Positions 6,843 through 15,559 of a stretch of 36,110 nt of DNA are shown piece by piece; the first letter of the stretch is position 1, and each line of letters begins with the position of its first letter. The stretch covers positions 1 to 36,110 of IMG/VR virus record IMGVR_UViG_3300024999_000242, one strand, 5' to 3'. The notes beneath the pieces were generated by a model. It worked only from the letters and a program-made list of their open reading frames with translations. It ran no database searches and had not been told where the DNA came from. This stretch comes from a virus. A program made the position numbers and the translations under genes.

Positions 6843-8618
6843 TTACCCCTGTACATAAAACGCTATACAATTATCAACTGCTCTATTTTCAGTAGGAGAA
6901 TTAATTACCTTACCATTTAAACCTAATAACCTCGCACTTCCCCCTCCGTCAAGATTCAAAAATTGCTTTAACCCTAATTTTATTCCTAAATTAGAAAGTT
7001 CATTAACTGTCATGCCAACCTTACCAACCTGCCTACCATCAACAACCACTAAATACAAATACTTATCATCCATACCTATACAAGTTCTAGGATGCCTACT
7101 ATCTGTAAAATTCTTATCTTTAGTCAAACCTTTTAAATCAATATTAATCTTACCGTCAATTATTATTGTAGGTGAAGCACCAATGAAGTCACGAATATCA
7201 GTAATTTGTTTGTGATTACCAAATCCAAAACTACCATCATTCTTAACATATAATCCAAAATCTGAAAAATACCCATCAACAATTTTCTTTCCCTCATCAT
7301 ACATAGAGGACATACTATTTCCATTGTTCATAGCGAAAAGACCGCCATTAAGTACAAACGAAGGTTTAGGATTCAATCTATTATAAACTGACATTAAAGT
7401 TTCTTTTGGTTGCTTACATAATACTACATCTATCTTCTTTAATTTATCTTTAGGTATTTTCACAATATTAATATAGTTATTCATGTATTCTATTTCATAA
7501 TTTTTAGTTTCTTCTATTACACTAATGTCGGTTTTCTTAGCACTCATCAACCTATTCCAAGTAGCCATCCCCACAACTCCATCTTGTGTTAATTTATAAA
7601 CTCCTTGAAATTGTTTTACTAATCTATCAGTACCTATGCCAAAGATTCCATCTGCTATTAGGGTATATCCTAGTTCCTGTAATTTCTTTTGTAATATTAG
7701 TACAAACTCCCCTTTAGAACCTCTTTGGATTGTGGGATACTGTACTTCTGTAGGAGTAGAAGTTACAACTTTCTCAATTACTTTTTCCTCAACCTTCTCA
7801 ACCATCTTTTCTTCAATTATTTCCACATACTTCCCATTACCGCCTGAAATCCAACCTAAATTATTATTAATTCTATACCAACCATCTTTTTCTTCTAAAA
7901 TAGTTACTACATCATTTTTATTTAGTTTTCCTACTATATTAGCAGTTGTTGAATTTGATTGTCTTATGTTTAATGCTGTGGCTAGTATTTTACCTTGTTT
8001 TGTTTGTTGTGATTTAATTTCTTCTTTCATTTCTTTAAATTCCACTCCACAATATTCACAAATTGTTTTTACTGCAACTATAGCACATTGTTTTCTAAAT
8101 TCGTCTGATTTAAGTAATTTTAAATCATCGACATTACTATAAAAAGCATGCTCCATTAAAGCTGTTGGCATAAGTGTATCTCTATTAATAGCAAAATTAG
8201 TCCATTCATTAAGCTTAGATTGCATTAATCCTCTGCTTGGATTAGATAGTATTTCATCTGCATATTTCATCCATATTTCTGCCAATCTTTTTCCATTAGT
8301 AGATGTATGCCAATAAAAACACCAATGACCTTTTGCATTTAGATTATCATTATAATCCGCATGAAAACTCATTAATAATTTTATTGGATTTTTCTTATGT
8401 TCTGCATTTATATTATTTATTCTTTGGGTTAAATTAACTACATCACTATCTAAAGGTTGAGTTAATAATACTTCAAAGTCATTATACTCTGCTAAAGGTA
8501 TTGCATATTTAACTACTGCATTATTAAATTCCCATTCTGCAAAATCACCGATACCTTTACTTGGTGGGTATGTATCTTTTCCATGACCTATATCGAAACC
8601 TACACGAATTTTATTCAT
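6843..8618 (-). CDS. Endolysin: amidase_3, SH3, peptidoglycan-binding and phosphodiester glycosidase domains
   Basis: This is a 591-residue modular lysin. Residues 1-195 form an N-acetylmuramoyl-L-alanine amidase (Amidase_3), with Zn ligands in FDIGHG, an acidic EWEFN segment, SFHAD, and a catalytic Glu in LMEHAF. Residues about 208-268 form an SH3-type wall-binding domain (ALNIRQSNS, GWISG). Residues about 295-360 are a peptidoglycan-binding repeat (ADGIFGIGT, DGVVGMATW). Residues about 375-591 match the phosphodiester glycosidase (NAGPA) fold, with FVLNGGLFA, RTCIGM, VVDGR and LDGGGSARL. The protein would cut the peptide link of the wall, and the last domain may act on sugar-phosphate linkages such as those of wall polymers. 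The start has TAGGTGG upstream. The domain calls are confident; the glycosidase substrate is inference. Confidence 0.92.
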   Translation of the reverse strand: MNKIRVGFDIGHGKDTYPPSKGIGDFAEWEFNNAVVKYAIPLAEYNDFEVLLTQPLDSDVVNLTQRINNINAEHKKNPIKLLMSFHADYNDNLNAKGHWCFYWHTSTNGKRLAEIWMKYADEILSNPSRGLMQSKLNEWTNFAINRDTLMPTALMEHAFYSNVDDLKLLKSDEFRKQCAIVAVKTICEYCGVEFKEMKEEIKSQQTKQGKILATALNIRQSNSTTANIVGKLNKNDVVTILEEKDGWYRINNNLGWISGGNGKYVEIIEEKMVEKVEEKVIEKVVTSTPTEVQYPTIQRGSKGEFVLILQKKLQELGYTLIADGIFGIGTDRLVKQFQGVYKLTQDGVVGMATWNRLMSAKKTDISVIEETKNYEIEYMNNYINIVKIPKDKLKKIDVVLCKQPKETLMSVYNRLNPKPSFVLNGGLFAMNNGNSMSSMYDEGKKIVDGYFSDFGLYVKNDGSFGFGNHKQITDIRDFIGASPTIIIDGKINIDLKGLTKDKNFTDSRHPRTCIGMDDKYLYLVVVDGRQVGKVGMTVNELSNLGIKLGLKQFLNLDGGGSARLLGLNGKVINSPTENRAVDNCIAFYVQG

Positions 8619-8629
8619 TATATTACCAC

Positions 8630-8902
8630 CTAACCTTGTGTTGTTGTGTCTGTGTTAGTTACACTACTATCTTTACTCTTAAATAATTCACTCACATTTA
8701 TCTTTTGAACATTTTCAAATCCTGCTTTTCCTGTGTATGCTATAAGGCAGACGTTAAATGCATAAAAAACATACTGAAATATAAATGTAGTATCTTTATC
8801 CCAAATTATAAAAGCAACATTAGTAAAAATTAAATTAATAATAAATAGTGTTGTCACAATCCAAAGCAACTTTTTTGATGTTTCAAGTTTAGACCACTTC
8901 AT
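8630..8902 (-). CDS. Two-helix membrane protein of the lysis cassette (putative holin)
   Basis: The protein is 90 residues with two hydrophobic segments (about 12-33, LLWIVTTLFIINLIFTNVAF, and about 41-57, FQYVFYAFNVCLIAY) and a polar, Ser/Thr-rich C-terminal tail. ATG at 8902 follows AAAGGAGGAAA. It lies 11 nt upstream of the lysin and just downstream of the XhlA-like gene. Small two-helix proteins at this position are usually holins or their partners. The sequence also resembles small membrane proteins of unknown role near holins in clostridial phages. Confidence 0.6.
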   Translation of the reverse strand: MKWSKLETSKKLLWIVTTLFIINLIFTNVAFIIWDKDTTFIFQYVFYAFNVCLIAYTGKAGFENVQKINVSELFKSKDSSVTNTDTTTQG

Positions 8903-8936
8903 AAATTTCCTCCTTTACAATTCCAAAATCTATGTT

Positions 8937-9008
8937 AAAATAAAAGTGACAGGGGTTATAAGCAGATATTTTGCACTCAGCATTTATTTGTTCCCTGTCT
9001 TTTATTTT
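8937..9008 (-). terminator. Long hairpin terminator between XhlA-like and holin genes
   Basis: AAAATAAAA (8937-8945) plus GACAGGG (8948-8954) pair with CCCTGTC (8993-8999) plus TTTTATTTT (9000-9008), a 16-bp stem with a small bulge and a loop of about 38 nt. On the - strand the GC part is followed by ACTTTTATTTT. It probably causes partial termination within the lysis operon. Confidence 0.65.
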
Positions 9009-9027
9009 GATTATTCATATGTATCTC

Positions 9028-9459
9028 CTATTTTACTGGTAATGTATTTATAAAATTTATTATATATTTAAGTACTTCAATAATTATTACTGTAGCACCA
9101 CCTAGTTCCCATTTATGTTTTATTAACCAATCTGTAGCTTTTGTTTTTTCTACATCCCTAATATCTATCATGTTTTTTTGTTCGCTTTTTTCAAATTTAT
9201 TTTCTAAGTCATTAACCTTATTATTTGTACTTTTAACTTCAGTTTTTGTTTCTCTAATTTCTAATTTCATTTCTTTTAGTGTTTCAGAAACCTCACCACT
9301 AAATTTGCTTTGTTCTTCTTGTAGTATTGTTAGTTTCATGATTGCTTGTTTTATATCTGACATATCACTTACTTTGTCTTGCAATTCACTAACTTCACTT
9401 TTTAATGTAGCAATATCCTTAGTATGCTCCAGAATTATCTCATTTGGAAATTCACCCAT
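9028..9459 (-). CDS. XhlA-like hemolysin/holin-associated protein
   Basis: The protein is 143 residues. A long coiled coil (about 12-95, heptads rich in Leu, Glu and Lys) is followed by KTKATDWLIKHKWELGG and a C-terminal membrane helix (about 118-138, ATVIIIEVLKYIINFINTL). This matches the XhlA group of phage lysis proteins, which sit in the membrane and work with a holin. Its ATG at 9459 follows AGAGGTAG. It leads the lysis cassette, with a hairpin on each side, so the cassette may have its own transcription start. Family assignment is good. Confidence 0.8.
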   Translation of the reverse strand: MGEFPNEIILEHTKDIATLKSEVSELQDKVSDMSDIKQAIMKLTILQEEQSKFSGEVSETLKEMKLEIRETKTEVKSTNNKVNDLENKFEKSEQKNMIDIRDVEKTKATDWLIKHKWELGGATVIIIEVLKYIINFINTLPVK

Positions 9460-9524
9460 AATATCTACCTCTACTTTCTGTAATTTATTTAAATGAACAC
9501 TGTTCTCACCTTCCTAAATTGAAA

Positions 9525-9560
9525 AGACTAAGCAAATGCTTGAAAACACTCACTTAGTCT
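9525..9560 (-). terminator. Hairpin terminator at the end of the tail-fibre operon
   Basis: AGACTAAG (9525-9532) pairs with CTTAGTCT (9553-9560), with a 20-nt loop. On the - strand it is followed by TTTC, a short T-tract. It lies in the 192-nt gap between the last tail-fibre accessory gene and the XhlA-like gene; nothing else is evident in that gap. Confidence 0.5.
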
Positions 9561-9651
9561 ATATTTTGAGTTGTTGTGTTACAAAGGTTATAGAATATCA
9601 ATATAAAACACAGTTTTCATTGAAATAATAACGCATAATTATCCTACTTCT

Positions 9652-9816
9652 CTATAGATATCCCAAATCTTTTGCTATTTTTTCAAGCAGTTCATTACGT
9701 TCACTTGCAGTTAAACTTGACTTTCCCTTAAACTTCTCCTTTTCTGCCCTTGTAGTTTCCTGTTCTGCTTTTTTAGCTTCAATATCAGCCTTACTCAACC
9801 ATTTGATTTTAGCCAT
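9652..9816 (-). CDS. Small charged tail-operon protein, 54 aa
   Basis: The frame runs from ATG 9816 to TAG at 9652 and begins MAKIKWLSKADIEAKK. It is highly charged, mostly helical, with SLTASERNELLEKIAKDLGYL at the end. Small Lys/Glu-rich proteins of this type follow tail-fibre genes in many Firmicute phages (XkdX-like position), but its job is unknown. The start overlaps the stop of the upstream gene by 8 bp, so translation is likely coupled. Base composition matches the higher-GC fibre module. Confidence 0.65.
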   Translation of the reverse strand: MAKIKWLSKADIEAKKAEQETTRAEKEKFKGKSSLTASERNELLEKIAKDLGYL

Positions 9817-10084
9817 TTACAACACCTTCCTCGAACAATTCCTTTTCTTCCGCACCATAGAATCTTATTACTGTAACATTGACTGTATCTGTCACCTTTT
9901 CTACTGCGACAACAGGATTAACAGGCAATATCTCTGCAACAATTTCTTCTGCTGTACCCTCTGGAAGTCCTGTAAAATCGAATATCTCTACTGCTTCACC
10001 TATCGTTGCTGTCAGAATATCTCCGTTGGTTTCATATGTTGCTACTATATCTGCTCTCTGCGGAGTTTCAATGAGGTTTATCAT
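9809..10084 (-). CDS. Small tail-fibre-associated protein, 91 aa
   Basis: I take ATG 10084 as start; it overlaps the fibre stop codon as TAATG, and GGGAGG inside the fibre gene lies 8 nt upstream. A GTG at 10093 would be too close to that site. The protein is acidic and beta-rich, with repeated Thr/Val/Ile-rich strands (for example DILTATIGEAVEIFDF). It may be a fibre chaperone or accessory structural protein, judging from its coupling to the fibre gene. No family is recognised. Its GC content is higher than the phage average, like the fibre C-terminus. Confidence 0.7.
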   Translation of the reverse strand: MINLIETPQRADIVATYETNGDILTATIGEAVEIFDFTGLPEGTAEEIVAEILPVNPVVAVEKVTDTVNVTVIRFYGAEEKELFEEGVVNG

Positions 10085-13000
10085 TACTTCCACCTCCCAA
10101 TAGCCATAACTTTTACACCATAATCAACTGCGGTTTCGGACATTGATGATGCAAACCCTATTCCGCTATCTGTAGTTGTGATTGTAGTAGGAAAAAGGAA
10201 TGTTGCCCTTGAACTTGCCCTTGTTAGTGAACCTATTACTCTTGGAGCTGCCGAAAAAGTAGCAGGAAATGTCCATGTTGATGCTGTACCATTCATATAC
10301 ATCCCGCCTGCCGCAGTATTTACTGTTGCGTTCACTGTATAAGAATGCTCACAAATCATTGTGCCATCTTCAAACTTGATATAGTTACCATTTGAATTAC
10401 TGCCACTTTCTTTAATGTGCTTATTAAGTGTCGTTGCAATATGTCCTGCAAGTTTATTCGCTTCCTCTCCTACTGTCTTAACAAGCTCATTGTGGCTGTC
10501 TCTCAAGTTCTCTGTATACTCTGCTGTAAGTGCTACTTGCTGAGAGTTATATTCTTCCGGAAGGACTTCATATACCGCTTCGTATTTTGCTGCAATATCA
10601 TAATTTGCATTCTCGGTGTATGCAGTGCATGTTCCGTTTTGATTCGCCGTGGAAATAGAATTGACCCAGCTGCTATCAACTTCACCATTCCTCAATACAC
10701 GTAAAATATTATTGGTTTTGTATTCCAACGGGCTATCTACAACACTTGAAGTCAAACCCTTTTCGTTTATATACCATCTTAGTGTGCCACTATGCTGATT
10801 GGGCTTTACTTCTCTTTTAACAATCCCTGTCCTCAAGCTCACTGTAGTCTTGCCCTCAAACACTCCAAGTCCATTGATAGGAGTATCAAGTATTTCCTCT
10901 ACAGGAGTTGCAAGTGCATACCATAATGTAGCCCATCCTGTCCACCCTGCAGCCTTAGTAGTTGGGCATACTGTTACTGAGCCTGTGTTATTTACTGCGT
11001 TCCAGAGTGTCCAAGTTTTTGTGCCTGTGCCATTGTAAGGAGTTTCGAATACACCATTGTTCAACTTCCAGCCATTCATGCAAGCTTTTATTTCGTCTAC
11101 TGTAGGGGTATTATATGTTTCTCCAAAGCCTGAATCTGTGTCTGATATAGAAATATAGAAATATCCGTCTGTATTTAAAAATTCTTGGTCGGCTTTTGTT
11201 GGGTTAGACGAGAAATATTCAATTATTTTACCATCAAACTTTGATGTAATTTCTACACCACCAACGGAGCTATTTGGAGGAATCAATAATGACCTAATTC
11301 TTTTATACCCAGCGTAATCGGCGTAATATGCCCATGAAGGAGTCCCATCCAGCACAACCTTCTTATGCTTCATCAGCACTTTAGCTACACCATTTTTCCT
11401 GCTCACATGGTCAAGGTATGTGCCTATTCCACCAAATTCACCGTCAACGAGGAGTTCTGAGCCTTCAAATGATTTGTAGGCTGTGGCTACTGTGCCTTCT
11501 TCGAGCTGGAAGGTGTCATAATCAGCTTTTGCAATACTCAACCTTATATATCTTGCTGTCGCTGAAACTGCTACATTGGCAGTATTACCACCAGAAATAA
11601 AATTAAAATCCTTATCGTAAGCACACCAACCAGAGGAGCCACCAGTATAATAACTTGTTTTCCCACTAATTATATAGGAGCTACCAGCTTTTACAGGAAT
11701 ATAGTCGGATATACTACCGTTTGCATCTGTAATCAAACCGCCAGTAGTAGCATTTAATATACTGCCTAAAATTGATACTTTACTCTTATCAAACAAATTT
11801 TTCCCGCAAGACTGTATATCCAAGCCCATCATTGGCTGTATGCCGTTGACATAGGGATACTTAGCAAGGAGTTTAGTAACATCTGTTTCTGTTTCACCCA
11901 ATTCCGTTAAGTCTATTAACATTACACCGTCAATATAGATGTCCGGTGCATTTACCGTGTCATATCCAATAAAATATAAGCCCACATCCCCATCTACAGC
12001 GGTTCTTATGCCTCCTAATACTCCCGATTCATTTGCTTGTACAGTCGATTTAATTGCAAAATTTCCGGCAGATGAACTTTTTGTACGAAATCCCAGGAAA
12101 CCACCACCATTTATGAGAGCATTGACATTGTGATAATCAAATCTTACAAAATATACATGCCCAATAATATAGGAAAAGAGCCTAGAAATATATGCCGAAT
12201 TGCCAGCAGATGTTTGATATCTCTGAGACTTTGCCCCATATTTCACCCCTATAGTTGCTGACAACGAAGCTGTTATCCCCGCCCCTGCAACCCAACTGTC
12301 TGCTGTTCCATCAGCATTACTATCTACCTCGAAATCTCCATCTCTACCTAAGAGATTAACCATCAATGGCTTTGCTTCAAACTCAAAGTTTATGCCCCCA
12401 TTGACCTTTGCATCTATGCTTACTACTGGAGATGTGTTTGAGAGTGATAATGTTCCTGCTGGGATAGAGTTTTCGACTTCATTCTGTAAGGCTGTTATAT
12501 CGGTCTTAACTTCATTTACAGCACCCACTAAATTAGTCTTTTCAGTGGTTGTAAGATTGGATAAAATCCCGATTTGGTTGGCATTTGAATCCGTTGTATT
12601 TTTCATTATTCTTTTATCTGTAATATTAGCAGTTACAATAGTAATTACATTAGCAGAAACACTAATTTCAGCCAATAAAAAACCTCCCACTGGAACAGAA
12701 GGAACAACGGGGATAACATTAGGTGTACCAGCTAAATATGAAATTACACCTACACTATTCACATAAATAATATCAATTCTTGGATTTGTAACATCAGCAG
12801 TAGTAATTGCTAAAGCACTATTAGCTATAGGTGTTAATCTTGCTCCACCTGCCATATGTACGATACCACTAGCAACATTTACGGTCATATTGGGTGTTAC
12901 TTGAGCAGATACAGTTAAACCAGAGATTACACCATAACCAGTAGATTCTAATATTTGATTTGATTTTTCTTGTAAAGCACCTTCTACATCTGTAGCTGTT

Positions 13001-13557
13001 ATAATATTACCACTATCTGCTATATTAACTTGGTCAGCAGAATTAGAGCTTACTGCAACAAAGACCGTACCATTATATCTGAATAAAATAGGTCTATTTG
13101 CTCGTAAATCACCTGCTGATAGATTATTTACATTACCATTTACATCAACTTTAGTTAAAGTAATAGCTCCTAAAGAATTTACATTTAATGTTGCTGAACC
13201 TGTATTTTGTGTATCAAAAGTTGCTGTAATTAATAAGTTATTTGCATAGGCTGTAATGCTAGAATTAGTTGCCGTGTATATATTATCTGAGGATGCTATT
13301 GCTGTTATATTTTGAGGTACTTGATTTTTTAAAGCAATAATATCACTAGCATTTTGTACTACATTTTGTGTAGTTCTTCCTGTACCTGCAACAGAAGCAA
13401 TTTGGTCAAATGCGTTTTGCATATCAGTATCAATTTTATTTATATTAGATGTTGCTCCTGAACCTACAGAATCATCTCTAAAATCTAAAAATGACTCAGA
13501 AGTATCAGAAATTCTGTCATATGTGATATATCCCCTATTTGTAGTTGTATTAGGCAT
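10084..13557 (-). CDS. Large tail fibre / receptor-binding protein
   Basis: The protein is 1157 residues. The N-terminal 390 residues look like a tail-attachment region and repetitive shaft: a segment with FRDDSVGSG, then Ser/Thr/Asn/Val-rich strands. The middle region (about 395-760) has two jelly-roll-like parts resembling carbohydrate-binding modules (for example DGDFEVDSNADGTADSW, and IQSCGKNLFDKSK leading to ARYIRLSIAKADYDTFQLEEG). The C-terminus (about 1060-1157, NGNYIKFEDGTMICEHSY through VMAIGRWK) matches the distal tip domain shared by many Gram-positive phage fibres. The tip should decide host range. DNA coding for the N-terminal third is AT-rich like its neighbours; the rest (roughly 10084-12480) is clearly richer in GC, suggesting domain exchange. 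SD AAAGGAGGT precedes ATG 13557. Confidence 0.85.
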   Translation of the reverse strand: MPNTTTNRGYITYDRISDTSESFLDFRDDSVGSGATSNINKIDTDMQNAFDQIASVAGTGRTTQNVVQNASDIIALKNQVPQNITAIASSDNIYTATNSSITAYANNLLITATFDTQNTGSATLNVNSLGAITLTKVDVNGNVNNLSAGDLRANRPILFRYNGTVFVAVSSNSADQVNIADSGNIITATDVEGALQEKSNQILESTGYGVISGLTVSAQVTPNMTVNVASGIVHMAGGARLTPIANSALAITTADVTNPRIDIIYVNSVGVISYLAGTPNVIPVVPSVPVGGFLLAEISVSANVITIVTANITDKRIMKNTTDSNANQIGILSNLTTTEKTNLVGAVNEVKTDITALQNEVENSIPAGTLSLSNTSPVVSIDAKVNGGINFEFEAKPLMVNLLGRDGDFEVDSNADGTADSWVAGAGITASLSATIGVKYGAKSQRYQTSAGNSAYISRLFSYIIGHVYFVRFDYHNVNALINGGGFLGFRTKSSSAGNFAIKSTVQANESGVLGGIRTAVDGDVGLYFIGYDTVNAPDIYIDGVMLIDLTELGETETDVTKLLAKYPYVNGIQPMMGLDIQSCGKNLFDKSKVSILGSILNATTGGLITDANGSISDYIPVKAGSSYIISGKTSYYTGGSSGWCAYDKDFNFISGGNTANVAVSATARYIRLSIAKADYDTFQLEEGTVATAYKSFEGSELLVDGEFGGIGTYLDHVSRKNGVAKVLMKHKKVVLDGTPSWAYYADYAGYKRIRSLLIPPNSSVGGVEITSKFDGKIIEYFSSNPTKADQEFLNTDGYFYISISDTDSGFGETYNTPTVDEIKACMNGWKLNNGVFETPYNGTGTKTWTLWNAVNNTGSVTVCPTTKAAGWTGWATLWYALATPVEEILDTPINGLGVFEGKTTVSLRTGIVKREVKPNQHSGTLRWYINEKGLTSSVVDSPLEYKTNNILRVLRNGEVDSSWVNSISTANQNGTCTAYTENANYDIAAKYEAVYEVLPEEYNSQQVALTAEYTENLRDSHNELVKTVGEEANKLAGHIATTLNKHIKESGSNSNGNYIKFEDGTMICEHSYTVNATVNTAAGGMYMNGTASTWTFPATFSAAPRVIGSLTRASSRATFLFPTTITTTDSGIGFASSMSETAVDYGVKVMAIGRWK

Positions 13558-13573
13558 TTAAATACCTCCTTTT

Positions 13574-14197
13574 TTAGTTAATAATTGTTCTATCTAAATT
13601 TCCTAAATTCTGATTATCTAAATTACTTAAACTTAATCCATCATAATTTAATAATTTTCCATACCTATATAAATTTATATCTACCGTTGATAAAACAGCA
13701 GATTTAGATGACATTAACATCATCTTTTTTATTTTTAGAACTATTCCGTTAATAAAATTTAATTGGTCTAATGTTCTACTATCTAAATCACTTAAAATAA
13801 ACTCATCGAGTAAACCCAAAGTACCAATTTTACCAATTCTAAGACCACTTTTTAAAGTACACTTTATTTTCTTTATCATTAAAAAATTTATTCGAGTTTT
13901 TACACTTTGATTAATATTTATAAAATATTTTTTTATCATTTTATAATTAATAATAGTCTTTAGATTTACTTTTGAAATAGAATGTATTTTAGATTTTAAT
14001 AAAAATCCCATTACTGTTCTTAACGTATGTCTCAATTTTACATATATTGAATTACTTACAGTAAAGCCAAATATATTCAAACCAAAACTATATTGATTTT
14101 GTAGAGTTAGATTAAATTTCTGTTCTTGATTTGTAATAAGATTAAAACTATGTTCATGTTTTTCTTGTAAATCAAAATTATTCTGATTATATGGCAT
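13574..14197 (-). CDS. Tail-module protein with Leu-Asp-rich repeat, unknown function
   Basis: The protein is 207 residues. The first 45 are polar, with repeated Phe-Asn-Leu motifs; the middle is basic and Ile/Lys-rich. Near residues 125-142 and 183-205 there are two related segments (LLDEFILSDLDSRTLDQL and YDGLSLSNLDNQNLGNLD) of a type I associate with phage tail proteins. ATG at 14197 has no Shine-Dalgarno within 30 nt; the nearest, AAAGGAG, is 39 nt upstream beyond a hairpin. Removing the adjacent IscB element would place GGTGG 5 nt before this start, so the gene probably lost its own ribosome site to the insertion. Expression today may depend on read-through or hairpin bridging. Confidence 0.7.
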   Translation of the reverse strand: MPYNQNNFDLQEKHEHSFNLITNQEQKFNLTLQNQYSFGLNIFGFTVSNSIYVKLRHTLRTVMGFLLKSKIHSISKVNLKTIINYKMIKKYFININQSVKTRINFLMIKKIKCTLKSGLRIGKIGTLGLLDEFILSDLDSRTLDQLNFINGIVLKIKKMMLMSSKSAVLSTVDINLYRYGKLLNYDGLSLSNLDNQNLGNLDRTIIN

Positions 14198-14207
14198 TTA
14201 TACCAGA

Positions 14208-14231
14208 TTAAGAAAACTTGGACAATCTTAA
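14208..14231 (-). other. Hairpin at the proposed right end of the IscB element
   Basis: TTAAGA (14208-14213) and TCTTAA (14226-14231) form a 6-bp stem with a 12-nt loop, 3 nt inside the proposed end. It may be the subterminal hairpin of an IS200/605-type right end. A 9-bp inverted repeat (AAACTTGGA at 14214-14222, TCCAAGTTT at 14263-14271) overlaps the IscB stop and could form an alternative structure. Confidence 0.4.
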
Positions 14232-14269
14232 CCATTCTCCTTTCTTATTTGTTTTTCTCATTTCCAAGT

Positions 14270-15538
14270 TTATAGCCAATATATTTTATTAAATCTCCAT
14301 AATAATTTACAAGATTTAATTCCATATCTTCTTAGCGGTTTTCCATCTAAAGTAGTGAAGCTTAATGTTTTTCTCTCTGGTTGTAAAGATATTATCCAAC
14401 CAATATAGTTCTCATCATTTTTCTTGGTGTATTTAATTAAATCCCTATGCCTGAATCCTTCTAATTGCTCAACCTTTGCTTTTGATTGTCTCCTCATAGG
14501 TTTAATACTCCAATCTTTAATATCACATTGGTCTTGATTAACCTGTAATCCACTAATCACAATAGCATCATTAGAATGTGATTTTTTAATGTCCCAATCG
14601 ATTCTTCTATTAGCAGTCTCGCTACCAATTGTCAAACTTAATGGTGCAATTTTACCTAATTCTTGCCTAAGATAATTTTTACCTTGTATTACATGCATTG
14701 CATAATCAAATCTGATATTGCTACATTTAATTATAGACTGATATTTAGCAATAAATTTCTCTTCTACTCCCTCAGTTTTGTCATGACAACTTTCACATAA
14801 TGTAATTAAATTACCGATAATATCCGCACCTTTAAGTCTTTTAGATACAATATGGTGTACTTCCAACATACAATCTTTCTTACCACATTCTTGACATGTA
14901 TAATTATCTCTCATTAATGTAGCGATTCTTAGATTCTCATCTAATCTATTAGATTTCTGATATTGCCAACGATATAATTTACCGTCTTGCAACGCTCTAA
15001 TATCAATTTGTACATCTTCAAGATTTATCTTGTCAATCCTACACCATTTATTTAACCTATTAATTACTCTAAGAATAGCATCTTTCTTCTGTTTAATAGT
15101 TGGAGCAAGTCTATTAGTACGTCTAGATGATGCACGATTATTAAACCTAACTTTCCTGTATCGTTTGTGATGCCTATGATATCTACGATATCCTCTTCTA
15201 ACATCCATTAAGTGTTTTACATCGTTTCTTTGCTCAATTGTACCTTTGAATATAGCTTTATTTTTAGTTTTACATTGCTGAACAATAGCAATGCCAACAT
15301 GTTTGGAACCATCGTCAATACTGCAAATAAATTCAGATTCATCTTCTTCATTAACTTCTCTTTTAAGTTGAATTACCATAGGATATTTACTAACTAATAT
15401 AGCTTTTTGTTTTCTAATTAATATCCATGCTTTATTAATATTAGTTGGTACTAATTGTTTACCATTAATATCAATTACAAAACTATATTCTTTTTGTTTA
15501 GTTTCTTTAACATCTTTTAATTCATTAATTGTGGTCAT
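14270..15538 (-). CDS. iscB: IscB RNA-guided DNA endonuclease
   Basis: The protein is 422 residues, a full-length IscB, the ancestor-type relative of Cas9. In order: an N-terminal PLMP/RRXRR-type region (about 17-62, [22 protein letters not shown]); RuvC-I with Asp75 in [13 protein letters not shown]; an Arg-rich bridge helix (113-140); RuvC-II with Glu174 in INLEDVQID; a HNH domain (about 205-255) with CxxC at 215/218, His228-His229, Asn243 and CESCH; RuvC-III with His321 and Asp324 in HSNDAIVI; and a C-terminal TAM-interaction-like region (about 355-415, [17 protein letters not shown]). All catalytic residues seem present, so it should be active. IscB proteins use an upstream-encoded omega RNA to cut DNA next to a target-adjacent motif. 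AAAGGAG lies 11 nt before ATG 15538. No transposase is nearby. Confidence 0.93.
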   Translation of the reverse strand: MTTINELKDVKETKQKEYSFVIDINGKQLVPTNINKAWILIRKQKAILVSKYPMVIQLKREVNEEDESEFICSIDDGSKHVGIAIVQQCKTKNKAIFKGTIEQRNDVKHLMDVRRGYRRYHRHHKRYRKVRFNNRASSRRTNRLAPTIKQKKDAILRVINRLNKWCRIDKINLEDVQIDIRALQDGKLYRWQYQKSNRLDENLRIATLMRDNYTCQECGKKDCMLEVHHIVSKRLKGADIIGNLITLCESCHDKTEGVEEKFIAKYQSIIKCSNIRFDYAMHVIQGKNYLRQELGKIAPLSLTIGSETANRRIDWDIKKSHSNDAIVISGLQVNQDQCDIKDWSIKPMRRQSKAKVEQLEGFRHRDLIKYTKKNDENYIGWIISLQPERKTLSFTTLDGKPLRRYGIKSCKLLWRFNKIYWL

Positions 15539-15559
15539 CTCTAACCAATCTCCTTTCAG

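Noticed and set aside
7636-8142. Long + strand open frame opposite the lysin gene
   Set aside because: No ribosome site, composition reflects the antisense of a real gene, and the opposite strand encodes well-defined enzyme domains.
14150-14235. Short - strand frame starting at an ATG just after AAAGGAG, downstream of IscB
   Set aside because: It reads through the hairpin and into the next tail gene in another frame, has no recognisable content, and is better explained as the border of the insertion.
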